Assembly (NCBI RefSeq): GCF_030811855.1
Contig: NZ_JAUSRN010000016.1
Span: forward strand, 1 to 64,000
Direction: 5' to 3'
Length of the DNA stretch: 64,000 bases
Origin: Variovorax paradoxus
Lineage (GTDB): Bacteria; Pseudomonadota; Gammaproteobacteria; Burkholderiales; Burkholderiaceae_C
The position numbers were made by a program, and so were the translations under genes. Positions 8,266 to 15,684 of this stretch are shown one piece after another. Numbering within the stretch: the stretch's first letter is position 1; each line of letters opens with the position of its first letter. The notes beneath the pieces were generated by a model. It did no database searches. It was not told the DNA's origin and saw only the letters and a list, made by a program, of their open reading frames with translations.

Positions 8266-9585
8266 TTGAATTTATCGCTTACCAAAATCGCGGCCGTGAT
8301 CGCCTTTACGTGCGCGCTGCCCGGTGCTTGGGCCCAAGGTGCAGGCGCCGTCGTGGTCGACGGCGCTGGAACGGCGGTCTATGGTTCGACCGGTACGACA
8401 TTGGACCCTTCGACCGGTAGCCCGGTGTTCGGCGCCATCGCCAGTTCGGCCACGGAGTTCTCAGCACTCACGCTCACGCCTACGGCGGCGCAGACCCTCG
8501 TGACCGACGGCACGAACGCCTCGGCCGTGACGCAAACGCCGACGAGTTTCGACGCGACGGCGGCGGGTTCCGGCGTTTTTCTGGGGCCCGTCGGCGCTAG
8601 CCTGTTGCGCACCAACGCCACTTCGACCGTGAATTCCGGCTATGTTGCAGTCGACAACGCCGCTGCGGGTGGCACATTCGAAACCGGCACTGGCCGTCAA
8701 TACAACGGAACCCGCACCTTGTTTGGCCCCGGCTTGGACACGACGCAGACGGGTTCTTTCGATGCGAGCAGCAATCTCGCTACGGGGTTGCTGACCGATG
8801 GGGTCGCCGGCACCAACACGCTACTGGGAAGCACCTCGACAAATGGCATCGTCAATGCAGGAAATATCGCGACGACGACGCTGAACGTCAGCGGTGCCAC
8901 TACCACCAATGGAATCGCGAACACGGGCCACATCGCTACGACGTCCTTGTCCACAACTGGCAATGCGACCGTCGGCGGCACGCTTGCGGTGTCCGGCGCC
9001 ACAACCACCAATGGCATCGTGAACACAGGCAACATTGCAACGACGTCGTTGTCCACAACTGGGAATGCGAACGTGGGCGGCACACTCGCTGTGTCTGGCG
9101 CCACGACGACCAACGGCATTGACAACAGCAACCAGAAAATCACTGGCGTTGCGCCTGGCACCGTCAGCAGTTCGAGCACGGACGCGGTCAATGGCAGCCA
9201 GCTTTACCAAGTGAGTTCGGCCCAAGCGACGGCGAACGCCAATCAGGCCGCGATCAACAACAACCAGGCGTTGGTCAATGCCAACCAGGCCAACATCAAC
9301 GCAGCGCAGTCGCTGACGAATCAGCAGATGCAGGCCCAAACCGCAAGCAACCGCAAGATCTCCAGTGGCGGCATCGCATCGGCCACTGCTACCGCATCAA
9401 TGCCCGCTCTCCAGCGTGAGCAAAAGTTCGGAATAGGAGTAGGCGTGGGCAATTACGACGGCCAATCGGCCCTCGCCATCGGTGTGGCTGCGCGTGTCTC
9501 CGAACAGCTCCAGTTGAAATTTTCTGTGGGTACGAGCGGCGGCGGCAAGACAACTGTTGGCGCTGGCGGTATGTACGCCTGGTAG
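8266..9585 (+). CDS. YadA-type trimeric autotransporter adhesin
   Basis: The protein has 439 residues. TTG at 8266 is chosen as start because AAGGGAG lies six bases upstream and the product then begins with a clean signal peptide (K-I-A-A-V-I-A-F-T-C-A-L-P-G-A-W-A, cleavage before Q24). Residues 25-190 form a Gly/Thr/Ser-rich passenger with no known domain. Residues 209-290 are a 34-residue tandem repeat (S-G-A-T-T-T-N-G-I start). Residues 284-315 are the YadA stalk/neck motif (K-I-T-G-V-A-P-G-T-V then S-T-D-A-V-N-G-S-Q-L-Y). Residues 318-365 are an Asn/Gln/Ala heptad coil. The last 60 residues are the four-stranded membrane anchor, ending in aromatic M-Y-A-W. Six N-x-S/T sequons (N84, N117, N147, N207, N233, N309) lie in the exported part. 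It should form an outer-membrane trimer for attachment. Confidence 0.92.
   Translation: MNLSLTKIAAVIAFTCALPGAWAQGAGAVVVDGAGTAVYGSTGTTLDPSTGSPVFGAIASSATEFSALTLTPTAAQTLVTDGTNASAVTQTPTSFDATAAGSGVFLGPVGASLLRTNATSTVNSGYVAVDNAAAGGTFETGTGRQYNGTRTLFGPGLDTTQTGSFDASSNLATGLLTDGVAGTNTLLGSTSTNGIVNAGNIATTTLNVSGATTTNGIANTGHIATTSLSTTGNATVGGTLAVSGATTTNGIVNTGNIATTSLSTTGNANVGGTLAVSGATTTNGIDNSNQKITGVAPGTVSSSSTDAVNGSQLYQVSSAQATANANQAAINNNQALVNANQANINAAQSLTNQQMQAQTASNRKISSGGIASATATASMPALQREQKFGIGVGVGNYDGQSALAIGVAARVSEQLQLKFSVGTSGGGKTTVGAGGMYAW
8890..9093 (+). repeat. Two tandem 102-bp repeats inside the adhesin gene
   Basis: Two consecutive 34-codon units (residues 209-242 and 243-276) are nearly identical, each reading S-G-A-T-T-T-N-G-I ... 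T-T-S-L-S-T-T-G-N-A ... G-G-T-L-A-V. A degenerate partial copy precedes them (residues 190-208) and a 14-residue partial copy follows. Such in-frame repeats allow stalk length to vary by recombination or slippage. Confidence 0.85.
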
Positions 9586-9599
9586 CGGGTCAAGGGATT

Positions 9600-10140
9600 T
9601 CATGATCGGCTTCCTCGCGATTCTCGGTCACCCCTCGCTGCCCTCAACCGCAGCGCATTCGTGATCACAGACGCCGAACTCAGGCTCATCGCCAGCGCCG
9701 CGATCATCGGGGACAGCAGCCATCCCGCGAATGGGTACAGCACGCCGGCGGCCAGGGGGACGCCGAGCGCGTTGTAGACGAAAGCGACGCCCAGGTTCTG
9801 CTTCATGTTGGCGATAGTCTGTTCGGAGACGATGCGCGCCTGCGCGATGCCGCGCAGGTCGCCCTTGACGAGTGTGACCTGCGCGCTGTTCATGGCCACG
9901 TCGGTGCCGGTGCCCATCGCGACGCCCACGTCAGCCTTGGCGAGCGCGGGCGCATCGTTGATGCCGTCGCCGGCCATGGCGACGATGCGTCCCTCCCGCT
10001 GCAGCTTGTCCACCAGCGCGAGCTTGTCGGCGGGCTTGACTTCGCCGTGCACCTCGTCGATGCCCAGCCGGGCGGCGACGGCGCGGGCCGTGGTCAGCCC
10101 GTCGCCGGTGGCCATGATCACGCGCATGCCCGAACCATTC
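9600..10140 (-). pseudogene. copA: Remnant of a copper-translocating P-type ATPase (C-terminal part only)
   Basis: About 176 codons remain of a gene normally near 750-800 codons. The sequence begins [16 protein letters not shown] and contains the hinge motif [14 protein letters not shown] and the last two membrane helices, ending [10 protein letters not shown]. The metal-binding domain, the CPC helix and the phosphorylation motif DKTGT are all missing, so it cannot pump copper. Upstream, a ribosome site (TTGGAGAGCTCGA followed by ATG) and a MerR-type promoter survive, which suggests one large internal deletion running from just after the start codon to the hinge. That ATG reads out of frame and hits TGA after six codons; ATG at 10127 could still express the tail. 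It lies directly after the adhesin stop (14-base gap), convergent. Confidence 0.88.
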
Positions 10141-10194
10141 GAGCTCTCCAACGAGAAAACGGGAAGATGAGGCGCTCCGTGCAGAGCGCAGCTC

Positions 10195-10226
10195 CAGTTT
10201 CCAGGTTGACGCCGTGTCAAGGTCAA
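10195..10226 (-). promoter_or_regulatory. CueR/MerR-type metal-responsive promoter of the deleted copA
   Basis: On the minus strand the -35 hexamer TTGACC (10226-10221) and a -10-like GAAACT (10201-10196) are separated by 19 bases, the overlong spacer typical of MerR-family promoters. The spacer contains the dyad TTGAC-ACGGC-GTCAA (10205-10219). This is the arrangement CueR acts on before copA genes. No MerR-family regulator is encoded nearby, so control would be from elsewhere. Confidence 0.75.
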
Positions 10227-10257
10227 GCCCGGCAAGGCTTCTGGCCGGCGGGCCTTC

Positions 10258-11784
10258 TCAGACGGCGGAGGTGGTGACGGCCGAGGCGCCGCTGCTGCCG
10301 GTGCCCGGCGGCGTCTTGACGATGGAAGTGAGCGCGGGTTCGGCCATGCGCAAAGTCGCGAGGTCGGGCCGTGGGCGGCGCAACTGCGCGTCAGATGCGA
10401 ATGCCATCTCCATCGCATGCGCCGCGCCCAGCACCTGATGGTCGGTCCGGAACCCGCCCACTATCTGCAGCCCGAACGGCATGCCTGCATGGTCGACGCC
10501 GCAGGGCAATGAGAGCGCGGGATGCGTCGTCAGCGTCACGACATACGTCAGCGCGAGCCAGCGGTAGTAGTTCTCCTGCTTCTCGCCATTGATGGTGTCC
10601 GCGTAGAGCTGCGTCCACGGGAACGGCGACACCGGCGTGGTGGGCGAAAGAATCAGGTCGTAGTCGGCAAAGGTTGACTGAAAGCGCTTGATGAGCCGGG
10701 TCTGCTCGGCCTGCGCCCAGGCGCTGTCGAGCAGGCTCATCTGCGCGCCCATCTCGTAGTTGGCGCGGGAGTTGGGCCCGAGGCTGGCGGGGTCCTTTTC
10801 GTAGGCCGCATGCATGCCGGCCACGAAGGCTTCGGCGCGCAGCACGTCGAAGCAGCGGTGCGCTTCGCCCAGGTCGAGCGTCACTTCGTCGCAAGACTTG
10901 AACAAGTGCCGCATGGCGCCGACCTTGCGGCGCATCGTGGCGCGGATGTTGTCGTCCACAGCGCAGACACCGAAGTCTTCGGTCCACGCCACGCGCAGCT
11001 TGCTCAGGTCGAGGTCGGCGGGCTTCAAGAAAGACAGCGGGTCCAGCGGATAGCTCAGCGGATCGCCGGCGTGCATGCCCGCGGAGGCCGCCATCTGCAG
11101 GCAGGCGTCTTCCACGGTGCGACCCATGGGGCCGACAACGGAGATAGGTGTCCAGCCCAGCAGCTTTCGCACGCTGGGCACGACGCCCGGCGAAGGCCGA
11201 AAGCCGACCACGCCGCATTTGGCAGCCGGAATGCGCAGCGAGCCGCCGGTGTCGGAGCCGGTGCACACGGGCAGCATGTCGCACGCCAGTGCCGCCGCCG
11301 AGCCGCCCGAGGAGCCACCGGCATTCAGGTTGGGGTTGAACGGATTGCCGGTGGCGCCCCACACGTCGTTGCGCGAGTTGGCGCCGGCGCCCATCTCGGG
11401 AACGTTGGTCTTGCCAGCGACGATGGCACCGGCCCTGCGCAGGCGGGCCACCAGTTCGATGTCTTCGCTGGGCACGTGGTCGCGGAAGATCGCGGAGCCC
11501 CAGGTGGTGAGCAGGCCTTCCGTGGGTTCCAGGTCTTTCACGCCGAGCGGGAGACCGTGCAGCAGGCCCAGCGAGTCGCCGCGCATGACGGCCGCCTCGG
11601 CCGTCTTGGCTTCGGTTCGCGCGCGGTCGAAGCAGGTCGCTGTCACGGCATTGACGAAGGGGTTCACCCGCTCGATCTGCGCAATGCAGGCCTCCAGCAG
11701 ATCGACCGGTGAAACTGCCTTGCTGCCGATGAGGCGCCGCAGTTCGACCGCGGATTTTTCGACCAATTCGTTGTGAGTGCTCAT
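10258..11784 (-). CDS. Amidase (amidase signature family)
   Basis: A 508-residue hydrolase of amides to acid plus ammonia or amine. The start at 11784 ([10 protein letters not shown]) is taken in preference to an upstream in-frame codon because the family aligns from here. The Ser-cisSer-Lys triad is visible: K83 (G-V-K-D-L-E-P), the signature [10 protein letters not shown] (cis-Ser S158/S159) and nucleophile S182 in [12 protein letters not shown]. It has no signal peptide, so it is cytoplasmic. It lies downstream of a Bug-type receptor gene on the same strand with a palindromic element between them. Together with the divergent LysR this looks like uptake and hydrolysis of an organic amide or acid. 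Substrate cannot be told from sequence. Confidence 0.9.
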   Translation of the reverse strand: MSTHNELVEKSAVELRRLIGSKAVSPVDLLEACIAQIERVNPFVNAVTATCFDRARTEAKTAEAAVMRGDSLGLLHGLPLGVKDLEPTEGLLTTWGSAIFRDHVPSEDIELVARLRRAGAIVAGKTNVPEMGAGANSRNDVWGATGNPFNPNLNAGGSSGGSAAALACDMLPVCTGSDTGGSLRIPAAKCGVVGFRPSPGVVPSVRKLLGWTPISVVGPMGRTVEDACLQMAASAGMHAGDPLSYPLDPLSFLKPADLDLSKLRVAWTEDFGVCAVDDNIRATMRRKVGAMRHLFKSCDEVTLDLGEAHRCFDVLRAEAFVAGMHAAYEKDPASLGPNSRANYEMGAQMSLLDSAWAQAEQTRLIKRFQSTFADYDLILSPTTPVSPFPWTQLYADTINGEKQENYYRWLALTYVVTLTTHPALSLPCGVDHAGMPFGLQIVGGFRTDHQVLGAAHAMEMAFASDAQLRRPRPDLATLRMAEPALTSIVKTPPGTGSSGASAVTTSAV

Positions 11785-11850
11785 GTCGGTTGTTGTTTCA
11801 TCAGGCCCAGTCCAGTGCACCCGCGGAACGGGCTTTGCCCGGCCGCCGGG

Positions 11851-11894
11851 TGCGCCCCCCGTGGGGGGAGGCGCCGAAGGCGCTTCGGGGGGCG
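11851..11894. repeat. GC-rich multi-hairpin intergenic element
   Basis: Nested stems are present: CGCCCCCC (11853-11860) pairs with GGGGGGCG (11887-11894), enclosing CCCCCC-GT-GGGGGG (11855-11868) and GCGCC-GAA-GGCGC (11871-11883). It lies between the Bug receptor stop and the amidase start, both on the minus strand. Elements of this look are common between genes in Comamonadaceae. It could attenuate transcription into the amidase gene or stabilise the upstream message. Confidence 0.6.
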
Positions 11895-11902
11895 TTCATC
11901 AT

Positions 11903-12886
11903 CTAGTCGGAGGTGATGTTGGCGCGCGCAGCAATGGCGCGCATCAATGGCAGTTCCTTGCTGATCAGCTCGCTCACGGCGGCCGAATTGCTGTAAGCAG
12001 GCTCCAGGCCCTGCGCGGTCAGCTTGGCACGCGTGTCGGGGTCGGCAATGGTTGCAGCCAGCGCCTTCTCGAGCTTGGCCTTCACATCGGCAGGCAGGCC
12101 CTTCGGTGCAGACACCACCAGCCAGCTGTCCATGTTGATGTCGGGGTAGCCGCTTTCGGCCAAGGTGGGCACGTCGGGCAACAGGGTGGAGCGCTTGGCC
12201 GTGGTCACCGCAATGGCCTTGATCTTGCCGCTCTTGAGCTGGGGGATGGCGGCGCTCACCGTGTCGATGCTGAACGGAACCTGGCCGCCCATCAGGTCCG
12301 TCATGGCCGGGGCGCTGCCCTTGTAGGGCACGTGCGTCATCTTGAGGCCGGCGGTGTGGAGGATGGTTTCTCCCGCGAACTGGGACGTGGTGCCGGTGCC
12401 GTACGAGGCGTACGAATACTTGCCGGGCGATGCCTTCACGTAGTCGACGAACTCCTTGACCGTCTTCACCGGCACCTCGCTGTTCGCGAGCAGGATGAGG
12501 CCGACGCGTCCGACAAGGCCGATCTGGTCGAAGCTCTTGACCGGGTCGTAGGGAAGATTCGATCGGATGGCCGGGTTAACGGTGAACGTGGTGCCCGAGC
12601 TGACCAGCAGCGTGTAGCCGTCTGGCGCCGCCTTGGAGACATAGCTTGCTCCGATCACCGTGCCGGCGCCGGCACGGTTCTCAATGACGATGGGCTGGCC
12701 GAGTTCCTTGCCCAGGCGCTGGGCAATCACGCGCCCGTTCACGTCGGTGGCGCCGCCGGGTGGAAAAGGAATCACCAGCGTGACCGGACGCGTGGGAAAT
12801 GCGGTGTCCGCGGCAACCGCTGCCAGGGACGACAGTGCCAGGCAGGACATCAGCACCATGCGGGCGAAAGCGGGAAGGCGTTTCAT
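11903..12886 (-). CDS. Bug/TctC-family tripartite tricarboxylate transporter substrate-binding protein
   Basis: A 327-residue periplasmic protein. The ATG at 12886 has AGGAGA at good distance and gives a clean Sec signal (M-K-R-L-P-A-F-A-R-M ... A-V-A-A, then D-T-A-F-P-T-R-P-V-T-L-V-I-P). The hallmark region is P-F-P-P-G-G-A-T-D-V-N-G-R, followed by N-R-A-G-A-G-T-V-I-G-A and A-P-D-G-Y-T-L-L. Bug receptors bind carboxylates or related small molecules; most are orphans without TctAB permease genes nearby, as here. Divergent LysR and downstream amidase suggest a shared substrate. Confidence 0.93.
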   Translation of the reverse strand: MKRLPAFARMVLMSCLALSSLAAVAADTAFPTRPVTLVIPFPPGGATDVNGRVIAQRLGKELGQPIVIENRAGAGTVIGASYVSKAAPDGYTLLVSSGTTFTVNPAIRSNLPYDPVKSFDQIGLVGRVGLILLANSEVPVKTVKEFVDYVKASPGKYSYASYGTGTTSQFAGETILHTAGLKMTHVPYKGSAPAMTDLMGGQVPFSIDTVSAAIPQLKSGKIKAIAVTTAKRSTLLPDVPTLAESGYPDINMDSWLVVSAPKGLPADVKAKLEKALAATIADPDTRAKLTAQGLEPAYSNSAAVSELISKELPLMRAIAARANITSD

Positions 12887-13013
12887 GAAGAGTTCTCCTG
12901 AGGGGGCGGGACGCTGCAATAAAAGGCGGGACTGCGAAAGCGCGAGGCGGGGGAGGCAGTCTCATCGTAGGAGTCGCAAGCCGCTGCCACAAGCGCAATG
13001 TTTAGAATTGTGG

Positions 13014-13055
13014 ATTGCCGTTTCGGCAATCGACGCGTTGCGGTTTCGAGCAACG
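13014..13055. promoter_or_regulatory. Two adjacent palindromes in the bug/lysR divergent promoter, candidate LysR operators
   Basis: ATTGCCG-TTT-CGGCAAT (13014-13030) is a perfect 7-bp inverted repeat, and CGTTGC-N8-GCAACG (13036-13055) a perfect 6-bp one. Both lie 18-60 bases upstream of the LysR start codon. LysR regulators typically bind T-N11-A dyads next to their own gene, so these are natural binding-site candidates. Confidence 0.55.
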
Positions 13056-13072
13056 ATCGCGAAGGAGCATCC

Positions 13073-13987
13073 ATGTCGCTTCACGCACTTCAGGAGACGG
13101 CGGTCCGGTACTTTCTGGAGGTCGTCAGAACCGGCTCCGTCAAGGAAGCCGCGACCAAGCTCAACGTGGCGCCGTCGGCGGTGAGCCGGCAGGTGGCGCG
13201 TCTGGAGCGCGAGCTCGACACCTTGCTGTTCGAGCGCCATGCGCGCGGCATGGTGCCCAATGCGGCCGGCGAACTGCTGGCGGCGCATGCCAAGCGGGTG
13301 CAGCAGGACATCGAGCGGGTTGCGAGCGACATCGAGGGCTTGCGCGGCCTGCGCAGTGGGCGTGTGCGGGTGGCAAGCACAGAAGGCTTCGCCTTCGATT
13401 TCCTTCCGACGCTGATCTCGCGCTTTCGCAGCAAGCACGAGGGCATCCGTTTCCATCTGGAAGTCTGCTCGCCGAGCGAGATTCCAGGCCGCATCCGCGA
13501 CGGCGACGCGGACGTCGGCATCACTTTGAGCGCGCTGCCCGAGCCGGGCATCAAGATCGAGCTGCGCCACCCGAGCCCGATCCTCGCGGTGATGGCCAAC
13601 GACCACCCACTTGCGGCGCAGCGCCAGCTCTCCCTGCGCCAAGTGGTGGGCTACCCGCTAGGCCTGCCGCCGCAGGACAGCTCCATCCGCCAACTGCTCG
13701 ACATCAGCTGCAGCCGGCAAGGGTTGCGCTACATGCAGGCCATGTCCAGCAACCATGCGAATGCACTGGTGAGTTTTGCCGCGGCGGGGCGCGGCATCAT
13801 CGCGTTCTACGGTGAGCTGTCGATTCGCACGCTGCTGAAGTCCAAGGCGCTGGTCGCCATTCCGCTCAAGGACCGCGAAATGAACGAGCGCCATCTGGAG
13901 GTCGAGACACTGGCGGGCCGTTCGTTGCCCGACGCGGGGAAAGCCTTCGTGCGGTTTCTGACGGATGCCATCAAGGAAGCGGCCTGA
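13073..13987 (+). CDS. LysR-family transcriptional regulator
   Basis: A 304-residue protein. The ATG at 13073 has GAAGGAG eight bases upstream. The N-terminal winged HTH covers residues about 5-65 (Y-F-L-E-V-V-R-T-G-S-V-K-E-A-A-T-K-L-N-V-A-P-S with A-V-S-R-Q-V-A-R-L-E-R-E-L). The effector domain of about 90-300 is of periplasmic-binding-protein type. Transcribed away from the Bug receptor across a 186-base gap holding two palindromes, it probably controls bug-amidase and itself. The inducer is unknown. Confidence 0.93.
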   Translation: MSLHALQETAVRYFLEVVRTGSVKEAATKLNVAPSAVSRQVARLERELDTLLFERHARGMVPNAAGELLAAHAKRVQQDIERVASDIEGLRGLRSGRVRVASTEGFAFDFLPTLISRFRSKHEGIRFHLEVCSPSEIPGRIRDGDADVGITLSALPEPGIKIELRHPSPILAVMANDHPLAAQRQLSLRQVVGYPLGLPPQDSSIRQLLDISCSRQGLRYMQAMSSNHANALVSFAAAGRGIIAFYGELSIRTLLKSKALVAIPLKDREMNERHLEVETLAGRSLPDAGKAFVRFLTDAIKEAA

Positions 13988-14142
13988 AAGCACTCCGCAC
14001 AAGCGACTTGGCGAAGCCGCAAAAGCGCTCGCAAATTTAAGAGGCACGCCGCGTGCGCTACACTCCGCGCCGCTTGCAGACGGCCTCAGCCGCTGCGCCG
14101 TCATTGGCAACATGACGAGAACAATCCTAAGGAAACTTTCAA

Positions 14143-14520
14143 GTGAACCGTATCGAACTGGTCGAAAAGATCGCCACCGCCCACACCGTCAGCAAGGCTG
14201 AAGCCGCACGCATCCTGGAAACCGTCACCGGCTCCATCATTGCCGCAGTGAAGAAGGGCGACCCCGTGCAACTCATCGGCTTCGGCACCTTCAAGCAAGT
14301 GGCCCGCGCCGCGCGCACCGGCTTCAACCCCCAGGCTGGCGCCAAGATCAAGATCGCCGCGCAGAAGGTGCCCAAGTTTGTGCCGGGCGCCGCATTCAAG
14401 GCCGCCATCGACCCCAAGGCTGCAAAGCGCAAGGCCGACAAGGCAGCCGCCAAGCCCGTCGCCAAGAAGGCAGCGCCGGCCAAGAAGGCCGCCGCTCCCG
14501 CCAAGAAGGCCAAGAAGTAA
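14143..14520 (+). CDS. HU-family DNA-binding protein with histone-H1-like tail
   Basis: A 125-residue protein. GTG at 14143 is the start, preceded by AAGGA. Residues 1-90 are a normal HU/IHF fold (N-R-I-E-L-V-E-K-I-A, G-F-G-T-F-K-Q-V-A-R, and a beta-arm region, T-G-F-N-P-Q-A-G-A-K). The usual R-N-P-x-T-G arm signature is altered to R-T-G-F-N-P-Q-A-G. Residues 93-125 are a Lys/Ala/Pro tail with A-K-K-A-A repeats resembling histone H1, as in HU variants of some betaproteobacteria. It should bind and compact DNA. It stands alone with its own terminator. Confidence 0.9.
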   Translation: MNRIELVEKIATAHTVSKAEAARILETVTGSIIAAVKKGDPVQLIGFGTFKQVARAARTGFNPQAGAKIKIAAQKVPKFVPGAAFKAAIDPKAAKRKADKAAAKPVAKKAAPAKKAAAPAKKAKK

Positions 14521-14540
14521 ATCGCGCAATGCGCAAGTTG

Positions 14541-14596
14541 GCGGCAGCTGCAAGGCTGCCGCTGCGACGACGGCCCTTCGGGGCCGTTTTCTTTTT
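14541..14596 (+). terminator. Rho-independent terminator after the HU gene
   Basis: ACGGCCC-TTCG-GGGCCGT (14570-14587) is a perfect 7-bp stem with a stable tetraloop followed by TTTCTTTTT. A second hairpin just upstream, GCGGCAGC-N6-GCTGCCGC (14541-14562), may help. The facing LysR gene ends at 14604, which may also be served from the other side, though without a comparable T-run. Confidence 0.88.
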
Positions 14597-14603
14597 CAGG
14601 GCT

Positions 14604-15512
14604 TCAGTTGAGTGTGCCCAGCCGCGCAAGGATCAGGTCGTGCAACGTCTGCGCCGCGACGGAAAGGCTCCCTTCTCGCCGCTGCACCAGGTAGATGGTC
14701 CGCGTCAGGCCGGGCAGCGGCAACGGCCGGGTCGCCAGGGTGTCGCGCCGGAAGTGAAAGAGCGTGAGCTCCGGCACCACGCTGATGCCGATGCCCGCCT
14801 CCACCAGGCCCATGACGGTGGCCAGGTGCTCCACTTCGAACACCGCATTGAGCCGAAGCGGATGCAGTGCGACATCGAGCGACTGGCGCACGCTGCTGTT
14901 GCGCGCCATCTGGATGAAGGGCCAGGGCGCGAGCTGTTTGGCCGTGAGCCGGGGCACGGCGGCCAGCGCATGGTCCTTGCGACACACCAGGTGAAAGCGG
15001 TCGTCGCAAAGCTTGCGTCCGCGCAGATCGCTGGCCGCGGCCGCGCCGGCGCCCGTGGCCGCCAGGGCAAAGTCTGCCTGGTGGCTGCGCAACTGGGCGA
15101 TGCAGGCGTCCGACAGTGCATCATGCAGCTCGACGGTGATGCCGGGCCAGGCCTGCATGAATTCCGCCAAGATGGCCGGCAGCCAGCCGGCCGCGAGCGA
15201 GGGCAGTGCTGCCACGCTCACGCGGCCCTTGCGCCGCTGGGTGTGGTCGGCAAGGTCGCCGATGGCGCCCTGCATGTCGTCCAGCAGGCGCCGCGCGGAA
15301 GGCTCGAACAGCCGCCCCTCGGGCGTGAGCTGCACGCTGCGCGTGTCGCGGTCGAACAGGCGGGCGCCAAGCGTCTCTTCCAGCGCCCGGATCAGCGCGC
15401 TGAACGCCGGCTGCGACAGATGGCAGGTCTCTGCCGCCCGGGTGAAGTTGCGCTGCTCGGCCAAGGCGGTGAACGCGCGCAATTGGCGGCTGGACAAATC
15501 GGGCGCTGGCAT
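14604..15512 (-). CDS. LysR-family transcriptional regulator
   Basis: A 302-residue protein. The ATG at 15512 starts M-P-A-P-D-L-S-S-R-Q-L-R-A-F; longer in-frame starts have no family similarity. The HTH is at residues 10-65 (F-T-A-L-A-E-Q-R-N-F-T-R-A-A-E-T-C-H-L-S-Q-P then A-F-S-A-L-I-R-A-L-E). The effector domain covers 90-295. Divergent from the TRAP-type binding protein and c-di-GMP genes (172-base gap), it is the most likely local regulator of that block. The ligand is unknown. Confidence 0.92.
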   Translation of the reverse strand: MPAPDLSSRQLRAFTALAEQRNFTRAAETCHLSQPAFSALIRALEETLGARLFDRDTRSVQLTPEGRLFEPSARRLLDDMQGAIGDLADHTQRRKGRVSVAALPSLAAGWLPAILAEFMQAWPGITVELHDALSDACIAQLRSHQADFALAATGAGAAAASDLRGRKLCDDRFHLVCRKDHALAAVPRLTAKQLAPWPFIQMARNSSVRQSLDVALHPLRLNAVFEVEHLATVMGLVEAGIGISVVPELTLFHFRRDTLATRPLPLPGLTRTIYLVQRREGSLSVAAQTLHDLILARLGTLN

Positions 15513-15684
15513 CGGTTGGAAAATGAATGAAATGGTCCGCAGTTCCGGAAAATCGGGTCCGTCGGCTCTGGGGATAGTATTCCTGTGCCGTGGACGCAAC
15601 GGGCCCTTGCCGACATTGCCGCGCAGGATGCTGGAAACGTGGTTTTCTGTAAAAAATTTGTGACTTGAAGCGCAATTCGGCATC

